From positions 1-64,000 of the forward strand of contig NZ_SLZK01000007.1 in the NCBI RefSeq assembly GCF_004341105.1: a stretch of 64,000 nucleotides of DNA. Reading direction: 5' to 3'. This document shows positions 33,158 to 42,095 of the stretch, one piece after another (the stretch's first letter is position 1; the number at the start of each line of letters is the position of its first letter). This DNA is from Rhizobium sp. BK418. GTDB lineage: Bacteria > Pseudomonadota > Alphaproteobacteria > Rhizobiales > Rhizobiaceae. The position numbers and the translations under genes were made by a program. The notes under the pieces are model-generated. The model made no database searches, was not told the DNA's origin, and saw only the letters and a list, made by a program, of their open reading frames with translations.

Positions 33158-34729
33158 ATGCCGAAGTTCTTCAGGACGAGGGCGGGAAGGCAATGTCTGA
33201 TGATCATGGCGCTTGGTGCGGCGCTATGGATTTCAGGCGCCCTGCTTGATGTCGATAGCTGGCTCGTCATTTTCATGAACAGCTTTGAGAATTACGGTGC
33301 CGATAAGTTTGTGCTCGCCCTCGGCATCGCCGGCGCGATGAGTTTCATCTACTCGGTGTTGCGCATTGCAGATCTTCGCAAGGAGATGCAGCTTCGCGAT
33401 GCCGCCCAGACGCGCGCCGACTGGATTGCCACCCACGACCACCTGACCAAGCTTCCAAATCGCTACGCCTTCGAACGCAAGATCCTGCCCAAGCTTGCCG
33501 ACAAGGAAGGCGATATTCCCGACGAGGCCAGGAACAACGTCACTATCTTCTCCGTCGATCTCGACGGTTTCAAGAAGGTCAACGATCTCGTTGGTCACAA
33601 AGGCGGCGACGTTCTGCTTGTCGAAGTGGCCAAGCGCATCTGCGCGCTGGGTAATGCCGACTGCGTCTATCGTTTCGGCGGCGATGAATTCATCGTCATC
33701 GCCCTTGGCCTCACCGCAGCACGCGAGGAGTGGTTCGCCAAAATGCTCATCCACGCGGTCACCCGCCCCATCCCGATCGATGGCTTTGCCGTCGAGGTCG
33801 GCGCCAGCGTTGGCTACGACCGCTGGAACGAAGGTGCAGAGCCGCTGGAGGATGCTGCCCACCGCGCCGACCTTGCCATGTACGAGGCGAAATCGCGCGG
33901 CCCCAATCACCAACTGATCTTCGAGCCGTCCATGCAGGGCAAGGTAGCGGAACGCGCCTCGCTGGAGACCAAGCTGCGCAGCGCCATTCAGGCCAAGGCG
34001 ATCAAGACCCACTACCAGCCGCTGATCGATCTGAGGAGCGGCAGGCTCTGCGGCTTCGAGGCGCTGGCCCGATGGACTGACGAAGACGGCATGAATATTC
34101 CGCCTCCAGTCTTCATCGGCATCGCCGAAGAAACCGGCATGATCACCGAACTGTTCGAAAATCTCCTCACCCAGGCCTGCAACGACGCCCTCGCCTGGCC
34201 TGATCACGTCAGGCTTTCATTCAACGTGTCGCCTGTGCAGATGGAGGACAAGCTGCTTGCCTCCCGCATTTTCAAGGTACTTGCGGCAAGTCGGCTGCCT
34301 GCCAGACGGCTGGAAGTGGAAATCACCGAAAACGCGCTGATCCAGGACCCGGCAATCGCCGCCCATATTCTCGATGAGTTGCATGAGGCGGGCGTGCAGA
34401 TCGCGCTCGATGATTTCGGCACGGGCTATTCGAGCCTCGCACAGCTCGCCCGCTACCGTTTCGACAAGATCAAGATCGACAAGAGCTTCATCGCCACCTG
34501 CCGGGAAGATGAGAAGCAGGAAAAGATCGTCCGCGCCATGCTTGCCCTCGGAAAAAGTCTCAACATCAAGACGACCGCAGAAGGTGTCGAGGAACACTCC
34601 CAACTCGCCACTCTGCTTCAGCTCGGTTGCGACATCGGCCAGGGCTATCTCTTCGGAAAGGCGATGCCCGCAACCGAAGCGGGCATCTTCATCAGCAATC
34701 AGAATGTTGGTCTGGCCTCCACGGCCTGA
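33158..34729 (+). CDS. GGDEF-EAL protein (cyclic di-GMP turnover)
   Basis: A 523-residue protein with two N-terminal hydrophobic helices (about 14-33 and 49-70), a GGDEF domain (about 90-245; YRFGGDEFIV, substrate loop DLDGFKKVNDLVGHKGGDVLL) and an EAL domain (about 265-515; GFEALARW, EITENALI, ALDDFGTGYSSL, TAEGVEE). Both active-site motifs are intact, so it may have diguanylate cyclase activity, phosphodiesterase activity or both. No RxxD inhibitory site precedes GGDEF. ATG 33158 has GGAG at 6 nt; earlier in-frame ATGs have no clear site. It ends 6 nt from the convergent phosphate transporter gene. Confidence 0.88.
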   Translation: MPKFFRTRAGRQCLMIMALGAALWISGALLDVDSWLVIFMNSFENYGADKFVLALGIAGAMSFIYSVLRIADLRKEMQLRDAAQTRADWIATHDHLTKLPNRYAFERKILPKLADKEGDIPDEARNNVTIFSVDLDGFKKVNDLVGHKGGDVLLVEVAKRICALGNADCVYRFGGDEFIVIALGLTAAREEWFAKMLIHAVTRPIPIDGFAVEVGASVGYDRWNEGAEPLEDAAHRADLAMYEAKSRGPNHQLIFEPSMQGKVAERASLETKLRSAIQAKAIKTHYQPLIDLRSGRLCGFEALARWTDEDGMNIPPPVFIGIAEETGMITELFENLLTQACNDALAWPDHVRLSFNVSPVQMEDKLLASRIFKVLAASRLPARRLEVEITENALIQDPAIAAHILDELHEAGVQIALDDFGTGYSSLAQLARYRFDKIKIDKSFIATCREDEKQEKIVRAMLALGKSLNIKTTAEGVEEHSQLATLLQLGCDIGQGYLFGKAMPATEAGIFISNQNVGLASTA

Positions 34730-34735
34730 GCGACT

Positions 34736-36331
34736 TCAGAAGACCTGACGCAGGATCACGAAGAGCAGGAAGGCGATCGCGATCGAAGCCGGAAGCGTCA
34801 GCACCCATGCCATCAGCATGTTGCGCACGGTGGACCATTGCAGGCCCGAACCGTTTGCCGCCATCGTGCCCGCCACGCCGGACGACAGTACGTGCGTGGT
34901 CGAGACCGGCAGGCCGAGATGGTCGGCGGAGGCGATCGTCACCATGGCGACGACTTCCGCAGCAGCACCCTGACCATAGGTCAGATGCGTCTTGCCAATC
35001 TTCTCGCCGACGGTGACGACGATACGCTTCCAGCCGACCATGGTACCGAGACCGAGGGCCAACGCCACGGCGACCTTCACCCACAGCGGAATGAACTTTG
35101 TCGCGTTGTCGACCGAGGCATGATAAGCGGTGACGGCCTTCAGATCACCGGCATCCATCGGCAGCAGCTTCTGCTTGTCGATGAGCTTCAGCGCCTCACC
35201 GATCAGGTAGATGTCGTTGCGGATGTTGCCGACGAGATTGGTCGGAACGGCTTCCAGTGTCGGGAAAGCAGCAACTTCAGCGCTCGTCTGATGGATATAT
35301 TGCTGCAGTGCCGGCGTGGTCGCATCCGTCCAAGCCTTGTTTTTGACGGCATTACCGACCTCAGCCTTGTAGTCGGTGACGGTAATACCCGGCTTCACAT
35401 ATTTGCCGAGCGCCGTTTCCACCTGTGCGGACGCCATTTTATAGGCTTCAAGGTAATTGACGTCGGGTGTGCGGTTCAGCGCGAAAGCGGTAGGCACAAG
35501 ACCGATCAGAATGAGCATGATCAGACCCATGCCCTTCTGGCCGTCATTCGAACCATGGGCGAAGCTGACGCCCGTGCAGGTAAAGATCAGGATGGCGCGG
35601 ATCCACAGCGGCGGCGCCTGGTTGCCCTTTGGCTCCTGGTAGAGCTCGGGCTTGCGCACGAGGAATTTCAGGACCACGAGCAGGATCGCAGAAAGGCCGA
35701 AGCCGATGATCGGCGAGATCAAGAGCGACAGACCGACGCTGGCCGCCTGCGACCAGTCTACGCCGCTGGTGGCCGTGCCGGCCGGCGCCAGGAACTGGTT
35801 GGCAAGGCCCACGCCGATGATCGAGCCAACCAGGGTGTGAGAGCTCGATGACGGCAGACCGAGATACCAAGTGCCGAGGTTCCAGATGATCGCCGCGATC
35901 AACAGAGCAAAGACCATGGCAAGGCCCGAACCGGAACCGACCTGCAGGATCAGTTCGACCGGCAGCAAGGCCAGGATGCCAAAGGCGACGGCACCGCTGG
36001 ACGTCAAAACGCCGAGGAAGTTGAAGAAGCCCGACCAGATGACGGCAAATTCTGCAGGCATGGACCGGGTGTAGATGACGGTTGCCACGGCATTGGCCGT
36101 ATCGTGGAAACCGTTGACGAACTCGAAGCCGAGCGCAATCAGCAGCGCGAGGCCGAGAAGTATCCAGGGAACGGCAACTGCGGCAGTCAGATCACGGGCG
36201 AGAGCATAGGCAACATATCCAAGACCGCAGACCAACATGAGCCCGAACACCGGCAGAAACCATTTGCCGACGGAGTTCGAATGGTGCAGCGGATGGGAAA
36301 CGTCGCTATGGCTTGGGGCAATATCGGCCAT
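34736..36331 (-). CDS. pit: Inorganic phosphate transporter, Pit family
   Basis: A 531-residue low-affinity metal-phosphate/proton symporter. Two inverted family repeats are visible: GFEFVNGFHDTANAVATVIYTRSM near residue 70 and GVSFAHGSNDGQKGMG near 265. GLPSSSSHTLVGSIIGVG and GLPVSTTHVLSSGVAGTM are the paired signature loops. About ten to twelve helices flank a long hydrophilic central loop (about 290-430), as in E. coli PitA. ATG 36331 follows AAGGAAC. The upstream region has repeated ATTTGC units (36346-36368). No Pho box was found. Confidence 0.88.
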   Translation of the reverse strand: MADIAPSHSDVSHPLHHSNSVGKWFLPVFGLMLVCGLGYVAYALARDLTAAVAVPWILLGLALLIALGFEFVNGFHDTANAVATVIYTRSMPAEFAVIWSGFFNFLGVLTSSGAVAFGILALLPVELILQVGSGSGLAMVFALLIAAIIWNLGTWYLGLPSSSSHTLVGSIIGVGLANQFLAPAGTATSGVDWSQAASVGLSLLISPIIGFGLSAILLVVLKFLVRKPELYQEPKGNQAPPLWIRAILIFTCTGVSFAHGSNDGQKGMGLIMLILIGLVPTAFALNRTPDVNYLEAYKMASAQVETALGKYVKPGITVTDYKAEVGNAVKNKAWTDATTPALQQYIHQTSAEVAAFPTLEAVPTNLVGNIRNDIYLIGEALKLIDKQKLLPMDAGDLKAVTAYHASVDNATKFIPLWVKVAVALALGLGTMVGWKRIVVTVGEKIGKTHLTYGQGAAAEVVAMVTIASADHLGLPVSTTHVLSSGVAGTMAANGSGLQWSTVRNMLMAWVLTLPASIAIAFLLFVILRQVF

Positions 36332-36549
36332 GGCATAGTTCCTTGTTCCATTTGCAAATTTGCCATTTGTTAATAAATCCCTAGCGTGAAACTCTCGTGA
36401 CGCAGCCATTCGCCTTTCATCCCTTGCCTCACGACGTCATGGACCGAAATCGGCAACTAAAAATTGCTCATCGTACGGCGGAGACTTCCCACACAGCCCG
36501 ATGACGCTAAGTTCGTTCATCGTCACGCTTGCCGGGAGCATCAAACAAC

Positions 36550-37725
36550 ATGCCATCGACCGATCTTCTCCTGACCTTCAACGCAGGCTCTTCAACGGTG
36601 AAGATCGGCATCTTTGCCATTGAGGATGGAAAAGTGCGGCGCATCGGCAAGGGCGTGATCGATTTCCGCGCCGAACCTCTCGCTTTCAAGCTGATGGAAG
36701 GTCCGCAAGCTTTCGATACACCGCTGAAAGCCAAGCTTACTGATGACCTGCACGCGATCATCGACGAGACGTTTGAGCTCCTTTCCGAGCATTTCGATAT
36801 CAGCACCATGCGCGCTGCCGGTCACCGCGTCGTTCACGGCGGCGACCGCTTTACCGAAGCAACAGCTCTCGATGACGCCGCAATCGAGGCGATCGATGCA
36901 CTCACGCCGCTGGCACCGCTTCACCAGCCGCAGGCCCTTCGTTTCATCCGGGCGTTGAAGCATCTGAAGCCTCATCTTGTCCAGACGGCCTCCTTCGATA
37001 CCGCCTTTCATGCCACGCAGACCGATCTGGTGCGCCGCTTCGCCATCCCGCGCGCGCTCCACGACGCGGGTATCAAGCGCTACGGTTTTCACGGCCTCTC
37101 TTACAAATTCATCGCCGGCGAAGTTGGCAGCAGGCTCCCGAACAAACCGAAGATCGTTGCCGCTCATCTCGGCAGCGGCGCCAGCCTCTGCGCTCTGGAA
37201 AAAGGTGTCAGCCGTGATTGCAGCATGGGTTTTTCGACGCTCGACGGCATACCCATGGCCACTCGGCCTGGTTGGCTTGACCCCGGCGTCATCCTGCATC
37301 TGCTGCAGGAAAAGAAGCAATCCGCTGAACAGGTGGAAGACATGCTCTACCATCGCTCCGGTCTGCTCGGCGTTTCCGGTATCAACGCCGATACCCGCGA
37401 TCTACTCGATGATAACAGCCCGGAAGCCCGCGAGGCGCTCGACCTCTTCACACTGCGCATTGCGGGCGAGATCGGCCGCATGTCGGTGACGCTCGGCGGG
37501 CTCGATGCCATCATCTTTACGGCCGGCATCGGCGAGCACCAGCCGCAAATCCGCGCGTCCGTTCTCCAGCATCTGGGCTGGCTCGGCCTTGCGGTCGACG
37601 AAAAGGCGAATGCCGCCAACGGCTTCGCGATTACGACGCCCGCAAGCCGCGTAACGGCGCATGTCATTGCTACCGACGAGGAGCAGATGATCGCGCAGGA
37701 GGCACTTTCTAAGCTTCGCTCCTGA
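36550..37725 (+). CDS. ackA: Acetate kinase
   Basis: The 391-residue enzyme converts acetyl phosphate and ADP to acetate and ATP. Family motifs: LLTFNAGSSTVKIGIF at the N-terminus (phosphate-binding), GHRVVHGGDRF, the catalytic region FDTAFHATQ, YGFHGLSYKF, AHLGSGASLCAL and FTAGIGEHQP near the C-terminus. ATG 36550 is preceded by GGGAG. Phosphoketolase follows 72 nt later, so the pair forms the lower phosphoketolase route in which sugar phosphate yields acetyl phosphate and then ATP and acetate. Confidence 0.93.
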   Translation: MPSTDLLLTFNAGSSTVKIGIFAIEDGKVRRIGKGVIDFRAEPLAFKLMEGPQAFDTPLKAKLTDDLHAIIDETFELLSEHFDISTMRAAGHRVVHGGDRFTEATALDDAAIEAIDALTPLAPLHQPQALRFIRALKHLKPHLVQTASFDTAFHATQTDLVRRFAIPRALHDAGIKRYGFHGLSYKFIAGEVGSRLPNKPKIVAAHLGSGASLCALEKGVSRDCSMGFSTLDGIPMATRPGWLDPGVILHLLQEKKQSAEQVEDMLYHRSGLLGVSGINADTRDLLDDNSPEAREALDLFTLRIAGEIGRMSVTLGGLDAIIFTAGIGEHQPQIRASVLQHLGWLGLAVDEKANAANGFAITTPASRVTAHVIATDEEQMIAQEALSKLRS

Positions 37726-37765
37726 TGATCCAGATCAAGTCCCTGCCGGCGCAATCGACTAGAAT
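37725..37765 (+). promoter_or_regulatory. FNR/FixK-type promoter of the phosphoketolase gene
   Basis: ATGATCCAGATCAA (37725-37738) matches the anaerobox TTGAT-N4-ATCAA at 9 of 10 positions. TAGAAT at 37760-37765 is a good -10 box. The box centre is about 40 nt before the predicted start site near 37772, the spacing of class II FNR-type promoters. The phosphoketolase start codon is at 37798. Confidence 0.65.
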
Positions 37766-37797
37766 TGACGTTGAACAAGTTTAAACGGGAGAAATCC

Positions 37798-40185
37798 ATG
37801 GAAAAGCATGTCTCGACTCCAGCAGTTCTTTCCGACGCCGAACTCACGCTCATCGACCGCTACTGGCGGGCGGCCAACTATCTCTCGGTCGGCCAGATCT
37901 ACCTCCTTTCCAATCCTCTACTGCGTCAGCCGCTGAAGCCTGAACATATCAAGCCTCGCCTGCTCGGTCACTGGGGCACGACGCCCGGCCTCAACTTCAT
38001 CTATGCGCATCTGAACCGCATCATCCGCGCCCGCGATCTCGACATCATCTATATGTGCGGCCCCGGTCATGGCGGCCCGGGCATGGTCGCCAATACCTAT
38101 CTCGAAGGCACCTATAGCGAGATCTATCCCGATGTCGCCGAGACCGAGGACGGCATGCGAAAGCTTTTCCGCCAGTTCTCCTTCCCCGGCGGGATTCCGA
38201 GCCACGCAGCACCGGAAACACCCGGCTCCATCCACGAGGGCGGAGAACTTGGCTATGCGCTCGTCCATGCCTATGGCGCAGCCTTTGACAATCCGGATCT
38301 GATCGTCGCCTGCGTCATCGGGGATGGCGAAGCGGAAACCGGCCCGCTGGCGGCAAGCTGGCATTCCAACAAGTTCCTGAACCCTGCCCGTGACGGCGCC
38401 GTTCTGCCGATCCTGCATTTGAACGGCTACAAGATCGCCAATCCGACCATCCTCGGCCGTGCCGGTGACGAGGATCTGATGCATCTTTTCGTAGGATATG
38501 GCTATGAGCCTTTCTTCGTCGAAGGCAACGAACCGGCAAAAATGCATCAGCAGATGGCCGCGGCTTTTGAGGAGGTTTTCGACCGTATCCGCACCATTCA
38601 GAAGGAAGCCCGCGACGGCAAGGTGCCGCAGGCATGCCCGCGCTGGCCGATGATCGTGCTGCGCAGCCCCAAGGGCTGGACCGGGCCAAAGGAAGTAGAT
38701 GGCAAGAAAGTCGAAGGTTTCTGGCGCGCCCATCAGGTACCGGTCTCCAATTGCCGCGATGACGACGGGCATCGGAAAATCCTCGAAGACTGGATGCGCG
38801 GCTACGATCCCGAAGACCTCTTCGATGCCTCCGGCAGGCTGAAGCCGGAACTGCGGGCACTTGCCCCTGCGGGCGAGCGTCGCATGGGGGCCAATCCGCA
38901 TGCCAATGGCGGTATTTTACGCAAGGAGTTGATCACGCCCGATATCCGCGCCTATGAGGTGAAGGTGGAAAAGCGGGGTGCGGCCATGGTGCAATCCACC
39001 GAGATCCTCGGCCACTATCTGCGCGACACGCTCAAACTGAACGAAACCAATGCGAATTTCCGTATTTTCGGCCCCGACGAAACGGAATCAAACCGGCTCG
39101 GCAGCGTCTTCGAAATCACCGATCGGGTCTGGATGGAGGAGATCGAGCCTTATGATGTCAGCCTGTCACGCGATGGCCGCGTCGTGGAAGTTTTGAGCGA
39201 GCATCTTTGCCAGGGATGGCTGGAGGGCTACCTGCTGACGGGCCGGCATGGCCTCTTCTCTTGCTACGAGGCCTTCATCCACATTATCGACTCAATGTTC
39301 AACCAGCACGCCAAATGGCTGAAGGTCACTCGAGAACTGGAGTGGAGGAAGCCGATTTCCTCGCTGAACTATCTGCTGACCTCGCATGTCTGGCGGCAGG
39401 ATCATAACGGTTTCTCGCATCAGGATCCCGGTTTTGTCGACCTTGTCGCCAACAAAAAGGCCGATATCGTCCGCATCTACCTGCCGCCCGATGCCAACAC
39501 GCTGCTCTGGGTCGGCGATCATTGCCTTAGGACTTATGACCGCATCAACGTCATTGTCGCCGGTAAGCAGCCGGAGCCGCAATGGCTGACGATGGATGAG
39601 GCGATAAAGCACTGCGAGGCCGGGATCGGCATCTGGGACTGGGCAAGTCATGAGCGCGATACCGTCGCGCCCGATGTTGTCATGGCCTGCGCCGGCGACG
39701 TGCCGACCATGGAGACGCTCGCCGCTGTCGACCTGCTGCATCAGCATATTCCGGAACTGAAGATCCGCACTGTAAACGTCGTTGACCTGCTCGCTCTGCA
39801 ATCGAAAGATCAGCATCCGCACGGCCTCACGGATGAGAACTTCGACGCGATCTTCACGTCAGACAAGCCGGTCGTCTTCGCCTATCACGGCTATCCCTAC
39901 CTCATCCATCGGCTGACCTATAAGCGCACCAATCACCGCAATATCCATGTGCGCGGTTTTATCGAAGAGGGAACGACCACCACGCCTTTCGACATGACCG
40001 TGCTGAACGAACTCGACCGCTTCCACCTCGCAATCGAGGCGATCGAGCGCGTTCCGGGCCTGAAGGAAAAAGTGCCTGAAGTGCTGGAGAGCCTGAGAGC
40101 TAAACTTGTCGAGCACCACGCCTACGTCCGCGAATATGGCGAGGACATGCCTGACGTGCGCAATTGGAAATGGCCTGCCTTCTGA
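37798..40185 (+). CDS. xfp: Xylulose-5-phosphate/fructose-6-phosphate phosphoketolase
   Basis: The 795-residue thiamine-diphosphate enzyme cleaves xylulose 5-phosphate (and usually fructose 6-phosphate) with phosphate to acetyl phosphate plus glyceraldehyde 3-phosphate or erythrose 4-phosphate. The ThDP and substrate motifs are visible: YMCGPGHGGPGMVANTYLEG, FSFPGGIPSHAAPETPGSIHEGGELGYAL and VIGDGEAETGPLAASWHSNKF. The size is typical of the family. ATG 37798 follows ACGGGAGAAATCC. It is downstream of ackA and has a FNR/FixK-type promoter in the gap, which suggests use in low oxygen. Confidence 0.95.
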   Translation: MEKHVSTPAVLSDAELTLIDRYWRAANYLSVGQIYLLSNPLLRQPLKPEHIKPRLLGHWGTTPGLNFIYAHLNRIIRARDLDIIYMCGPGHGGPGMVANTYLEGTYSEIYPDVAETEDGMRKLFRQFSFPGGIPSHAAPETPGSIHEGGELGYALVHAYGAAFDNPDLIVACVIGDGEAETGPLAASWHSNKFLNPARDGAVLPILHLNGYKIANPTILGRAGDEDLMHLFVGYGYEPFFVEGNEPAKMHQQMAAAFEEVFDRIRTIQKEARDGKVPQACPRWPMIVLRSPKGWTGPKEVDGKKVEGFWRAHQVPVSNCRDDDGHRKILEDWMRGYDPEDLFDASGRLKPELRALAPAGERRMGANPHANGGILRKELITPDIRAYEVKVEKRGAAMVQSTEILGHYLRDTLKLNETNANFRIFGPDETESNRLGSVFEITDRVWMEEIEPYDVSLSRDGRVVEVLSEHLCQGWLEGYLLTGRHGLFSCYEAFIHIIDSMFNQHAKWLKVTRELEWRKPISSLNYLLTSHVWRQDHNGFSHQDPGFVDLVANKKADIVRIYLPPDANTLLWVGDHCLRTYDRINVIVAGKQPEPQWLTMDEAIKHCEAGIGIWDWASHERDTVAPDVVMACAGDVPTMETLAAVDLLHQHIPELKIRTVNVVDLLALQSKDQHPHGLTDENFDAIFTSDKPVVFAYHGYPYLIHRLTYKRTNHRNIHVRGFIEEGTTTTPFDMTVLNELDRFHLAIEAIERVPGLKEKVPEVLESLRAKLVEHHAYVREYGEDMPDVRNWKWPAF

Positions 40186-40206
40186 ACGATAGGCAGAATA
40201 TGAAAC

Positions 40207-40231
40207 GGACCGCACGGAAACCGCGCGGCCC
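40207..40231 (+). terminator. Probable terminator of phosphoketolase
   Basis: GGACCGCACGG and CCGCGCGGCCC form an 11-bp stem with two mismatches around a 3-nt AAA loop. The sequence continues into TTCCCC, so the U-run is weak. It begins 21 nt after the stop codon. Confidence 0.45.
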
Positions 40232-40248
40232 TTCCCCAGCCGTGATGA

Positions 40249-40312
40249 GAGCAATTCCCGAATGTGCAGCAGCTGCATCGGGAATTGCGTTAAAGGAATG
40301 CTCTAATTATCG
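40249..40312. repeat. Dispersed palindromic repeat of the AGAGCAATTCC type
   Basis: GCAATTCCCGA (40251-40261) and TCGGGAATTGC (40278-40288) form a perfect 11-bp stem. The outer flanks AGAGCA and TGCTCT also pair. The motif AGAGCAATTCC with a following GGAATTGCGT is a frequent intergenic element in Rhizobium genomes. It separates phosphoketolase from a convergent membrane protein gene and could act as a terminator. Confidence 0.6.
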
Positions 40313-40693
40313 GCCGTTCTGTGTACCGCTCGGCGTCGTTACACCCGTCGGTCCGCCACCACTGCCATCAGGTGTCGGATCGCGATCGGTTGCTTCCGGC
40401 GGCTTGATTGAGCCGGTTGCCGGATTGTTATCGAACGTGCCCTGGCCCGAAGGCTGCGCGTTAATTGCGTCAGGCTTCGTCGATGCGGTCGAAGCTGGAT
40501 CGGTTGTCGTGCTGGGCCAGATCGCGAAGCTCACGGCGGCAATCAGGATAACTAGAATGCCGGCTGCAAGCACACCCCAGAGCGAGACGCTGCGCCGCCT
40601 ATCGGCTAGCTCCTCTTCATAGGACGGCTGTCCGACTGGCATGCCGGTAGCCTCGTCCACGATGCGGTTTTTGTCGTCTCCATATTGGGTCAT
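40307..40693 (-). CDS. Single-pass membrane protein with Pro/Thr/Ser/Gly-rich tail
   Basis: A 128-residue unrecognised protein. The N-terminal cytosolic part (1-38) contains Arg/Asp/Glu, one hydrophobic helix follows (about 39-62, SLWGVLAAGILVILIAAVSFAIW), and a low-complexity periplasmic tail (63-128) is rich in Thr, Pro, Asp, Gly and Ser. ATG 40693 follows TTGGAGGATCAAACG. An EcfG-type promoter is upstream at 40722-40746, so it is probably part of the general stress response. It diverges from a LysR gene. Confidence 0.7.
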   Translation of the reverse strand: MTQYGDDKNRIVDEATGMPVGQPSYEEELADRRRSVSLWGVLAAGILVILIAAVSFAIWPSTTTDPASTASTKPDAINAQPSGQGTFDNNPATGSIKPPEATDRDPTPDGSGGGPTGVTTPSGTQNGR

Positions 40694-40721
40694 CGTTTGA
40701 TCCTCCAATCTGCACAAAAGA

Positions 40722-40746
40722 AACTAGGTCGGCGGAAACTTGTTCC
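40722..40746 (-). promoter_or_regulatory. EcfG/RpoE2-type promoter
   Basis: GGAAC (40746-40742) and GTT (40724-40722) on the minus strand are separated by 17 nt. The site lies about 29 nt upstream of the start codon of the membrane protein gene at 40693. Confidence 0.6.
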
Positions 40747-40852
40747 ATCGGCCGGTTTTTGCGTGGTTTCGGCCCCTGGATATGGCGTGGGATATTCTTG
40801 ATCCTGTTGCATTTCCCTCGCATCACCCATGACATCAAATCGGGAGTGAACC

Positions 40853-41755
40853 ATGGCATTCGACGGCCGCCTGCTTTCCGGCGTCAGCACCCTTGCCGCG
40901 GTTGTCGAAAGCGGCAGCTTCGTCAAGGCGGCTGACGCGCTCGGCCTTTCGGCATCCGGCGTCAGCCGCGCCATTTCACGGCTGGAGGCGCGCGTCGGCG
41001 TGCGTCTGCTTGACCGCACCACCCGCTCGGTAAGGCTGACGGATGAGGGTGCCCGCTTTCATGCGCAGGTTGTTCCGCATCTTGACGGCATTGCGGAAGC
41101 TGCAACGCTTGCGTCAGGCGCATCGCTAACCGTGCGCGGCCGTCTGCGCGTCGATGTCGATCCGATCTTTTCGCGCATGGTGCTCGCTCCGCATCTGAAA
41201 GAGTTCGTCGCGCGCTATCCAGAGCTCGAACTCGAGCTGATAACCCGCGAGCTGATGAGCGATCTCGTCGCCGATGGAATCGATATTGCCATCCGCTTCG
41301 GTCAGCAGCCGAGCTCGTCGCGCATTGCTCGCAAGCTGATGGAAACCCGCGTCCTGACGGTGGCAACGCCTGCCTATCTCGCAGAGCATGGCACGCCGAA
41401 GCTACCCACTGATATCGCCAGCCACTCCTGCATCCAGTTCCGCGACCCCCTCACTGGCCGCACTTTCGAATGGGAACTGCACCGAGGCAGGAAGATCGTG
41501 CAGCTCGATGCCAGAGGACCACTTCTGATGAGCGACCCCGGCACCATGCTCGATGCCTGCCTTGCGGGCGCCGGCGTCGCCCAGGTACTTGCCCTCAGCG
41601 TCAGGGAGCTGCTTTCCGAAGGCCGTCTGGTCGAACTCTACCCGGACTGGCCGGATGAAACGTTCCCGCTCTATGCGGTTCATCCTTCGCGGCATCATGT
41701 GCCTGCCAAGGTTAATGCCTTTATCGAATTCTGTCTCGAACTCATCCGCGACTAA
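40853..41755 (+). CDS. LysR-family transcriptional regulator
   Basis: The 300-residue regulator has an N-terminal HTH (residues 4-62, LAAVVESGSFVKAADALGLSASGVSRAISRLEARVGVRLLDRTTRSVRLT) and a C-terminal periplasmic-binding-like effector domain with VLTVATPAYLAEHG. ATG 40853 is preceded by GGGAG. The nearest divergent gene is the EcfG-controlled membrane protein, and no catabolic operon is adjacent, so the target is not evident. LysR proteins of this subtype often control oxidoreductase or efflux genes. Confidence 0.88.
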   Translation: MAFDGRLLSGVSTLAAVVESGSFVKAADALGLSASGVSRAISRLEARVGVRLLDRTTRSVRLTDEGARFHAQVVPHLDGIAEAATLASGASLTVRGRLRVDVDPIFSRMVLAPHLKEFVARYPELELELITRELMSDLVADGIDIAIRFGQQPSSSRIARKLMETRVLTVATPAYLAEHGTPKLPTDIASHSCIQFRDPLTGRTFEWELHRGRKIVQLDARGPLLMSDPGTMLDACLAGAGVAQVLALSVRELLSEGRLVELYPDWPDETFPLYAVHPSRHHVPAKVNAFIEFCLELIRD

Positions 41756-42095
41756 AGCAATACCGGCAGCAGGGTTTTGAAGAAAAACGAAGCACTCAAC
41801 CGGTCTTCGAAAGTTGGTGACAACCTTCCACGACATGTTCCGGACCTCCCCGAACGTGGGCTATGAAACTCCGCAACCGGAAAAACGCCGAGGAAAGCCA
41901 TGAAGGGTTTCGCTGCCAACCTCACCGCCTCTCGCCTGGAGGAGATGCTTGCTTTCTATATGGTTGCGGACCCAAATAGCAGCCGCGACGAAACCGACTG
42001 TCGCAAGCGGGAAAATGGCACGACAGGCGTAAAGGCGGCAGATCATACCGCCGAGCGCGCCGTTCCCTTGCTCCGGTGACGGAAAACGAAGCCGC
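41756..42095. other. Intergenic region with weak small frames
   Basis: The 340-nt stretch between a LysR gene and uspA has no clear gene. One plus-strand frame of 59 residues at 41900-42079 has a passable ribosome binding site. A 61-residue minus-strand frame at 41861-42046 begins with a hydrophobic segment and may be a remnant of a small membrane protein. Neither is convincing. No strong palindrome or terminator was seen. Confidence 0.5.
41900..42079 (+). CDS. Possible 59-residue small protein
   Basis: ATG 41900 has GAGGAA 5 nt upstream, followed by 59 sense codons (MKGFAANLTASRLEEMLAFYM at the start) and TGA. Composition is ordinary and hydrophilic. There is no recognised family, and the frame lies opposite another small frame, so it is listed at low confidence only. 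Confidence 0.22.
   Translation: MKGFAANLTASRLEEMLAFYMVADPNSSRDETDCRKRENGTTGVKAADHTAERAVPLLR

Noticed and set aside
36346..36368. ATTTGC triple repeat as a Pho box
   Set aside because: The repeats do not match CTGTCAT-type Pho boxes, and their 8-nt period is not that of PhoB sites (11 nt).
41861..42046. 61-residue minus-strand hydrophobic frame
   Set aside because: No Shine-Dalgarno sequence, it lies opposite another weak frame, and it has no known homologue by inspection; left as a possible remnant.
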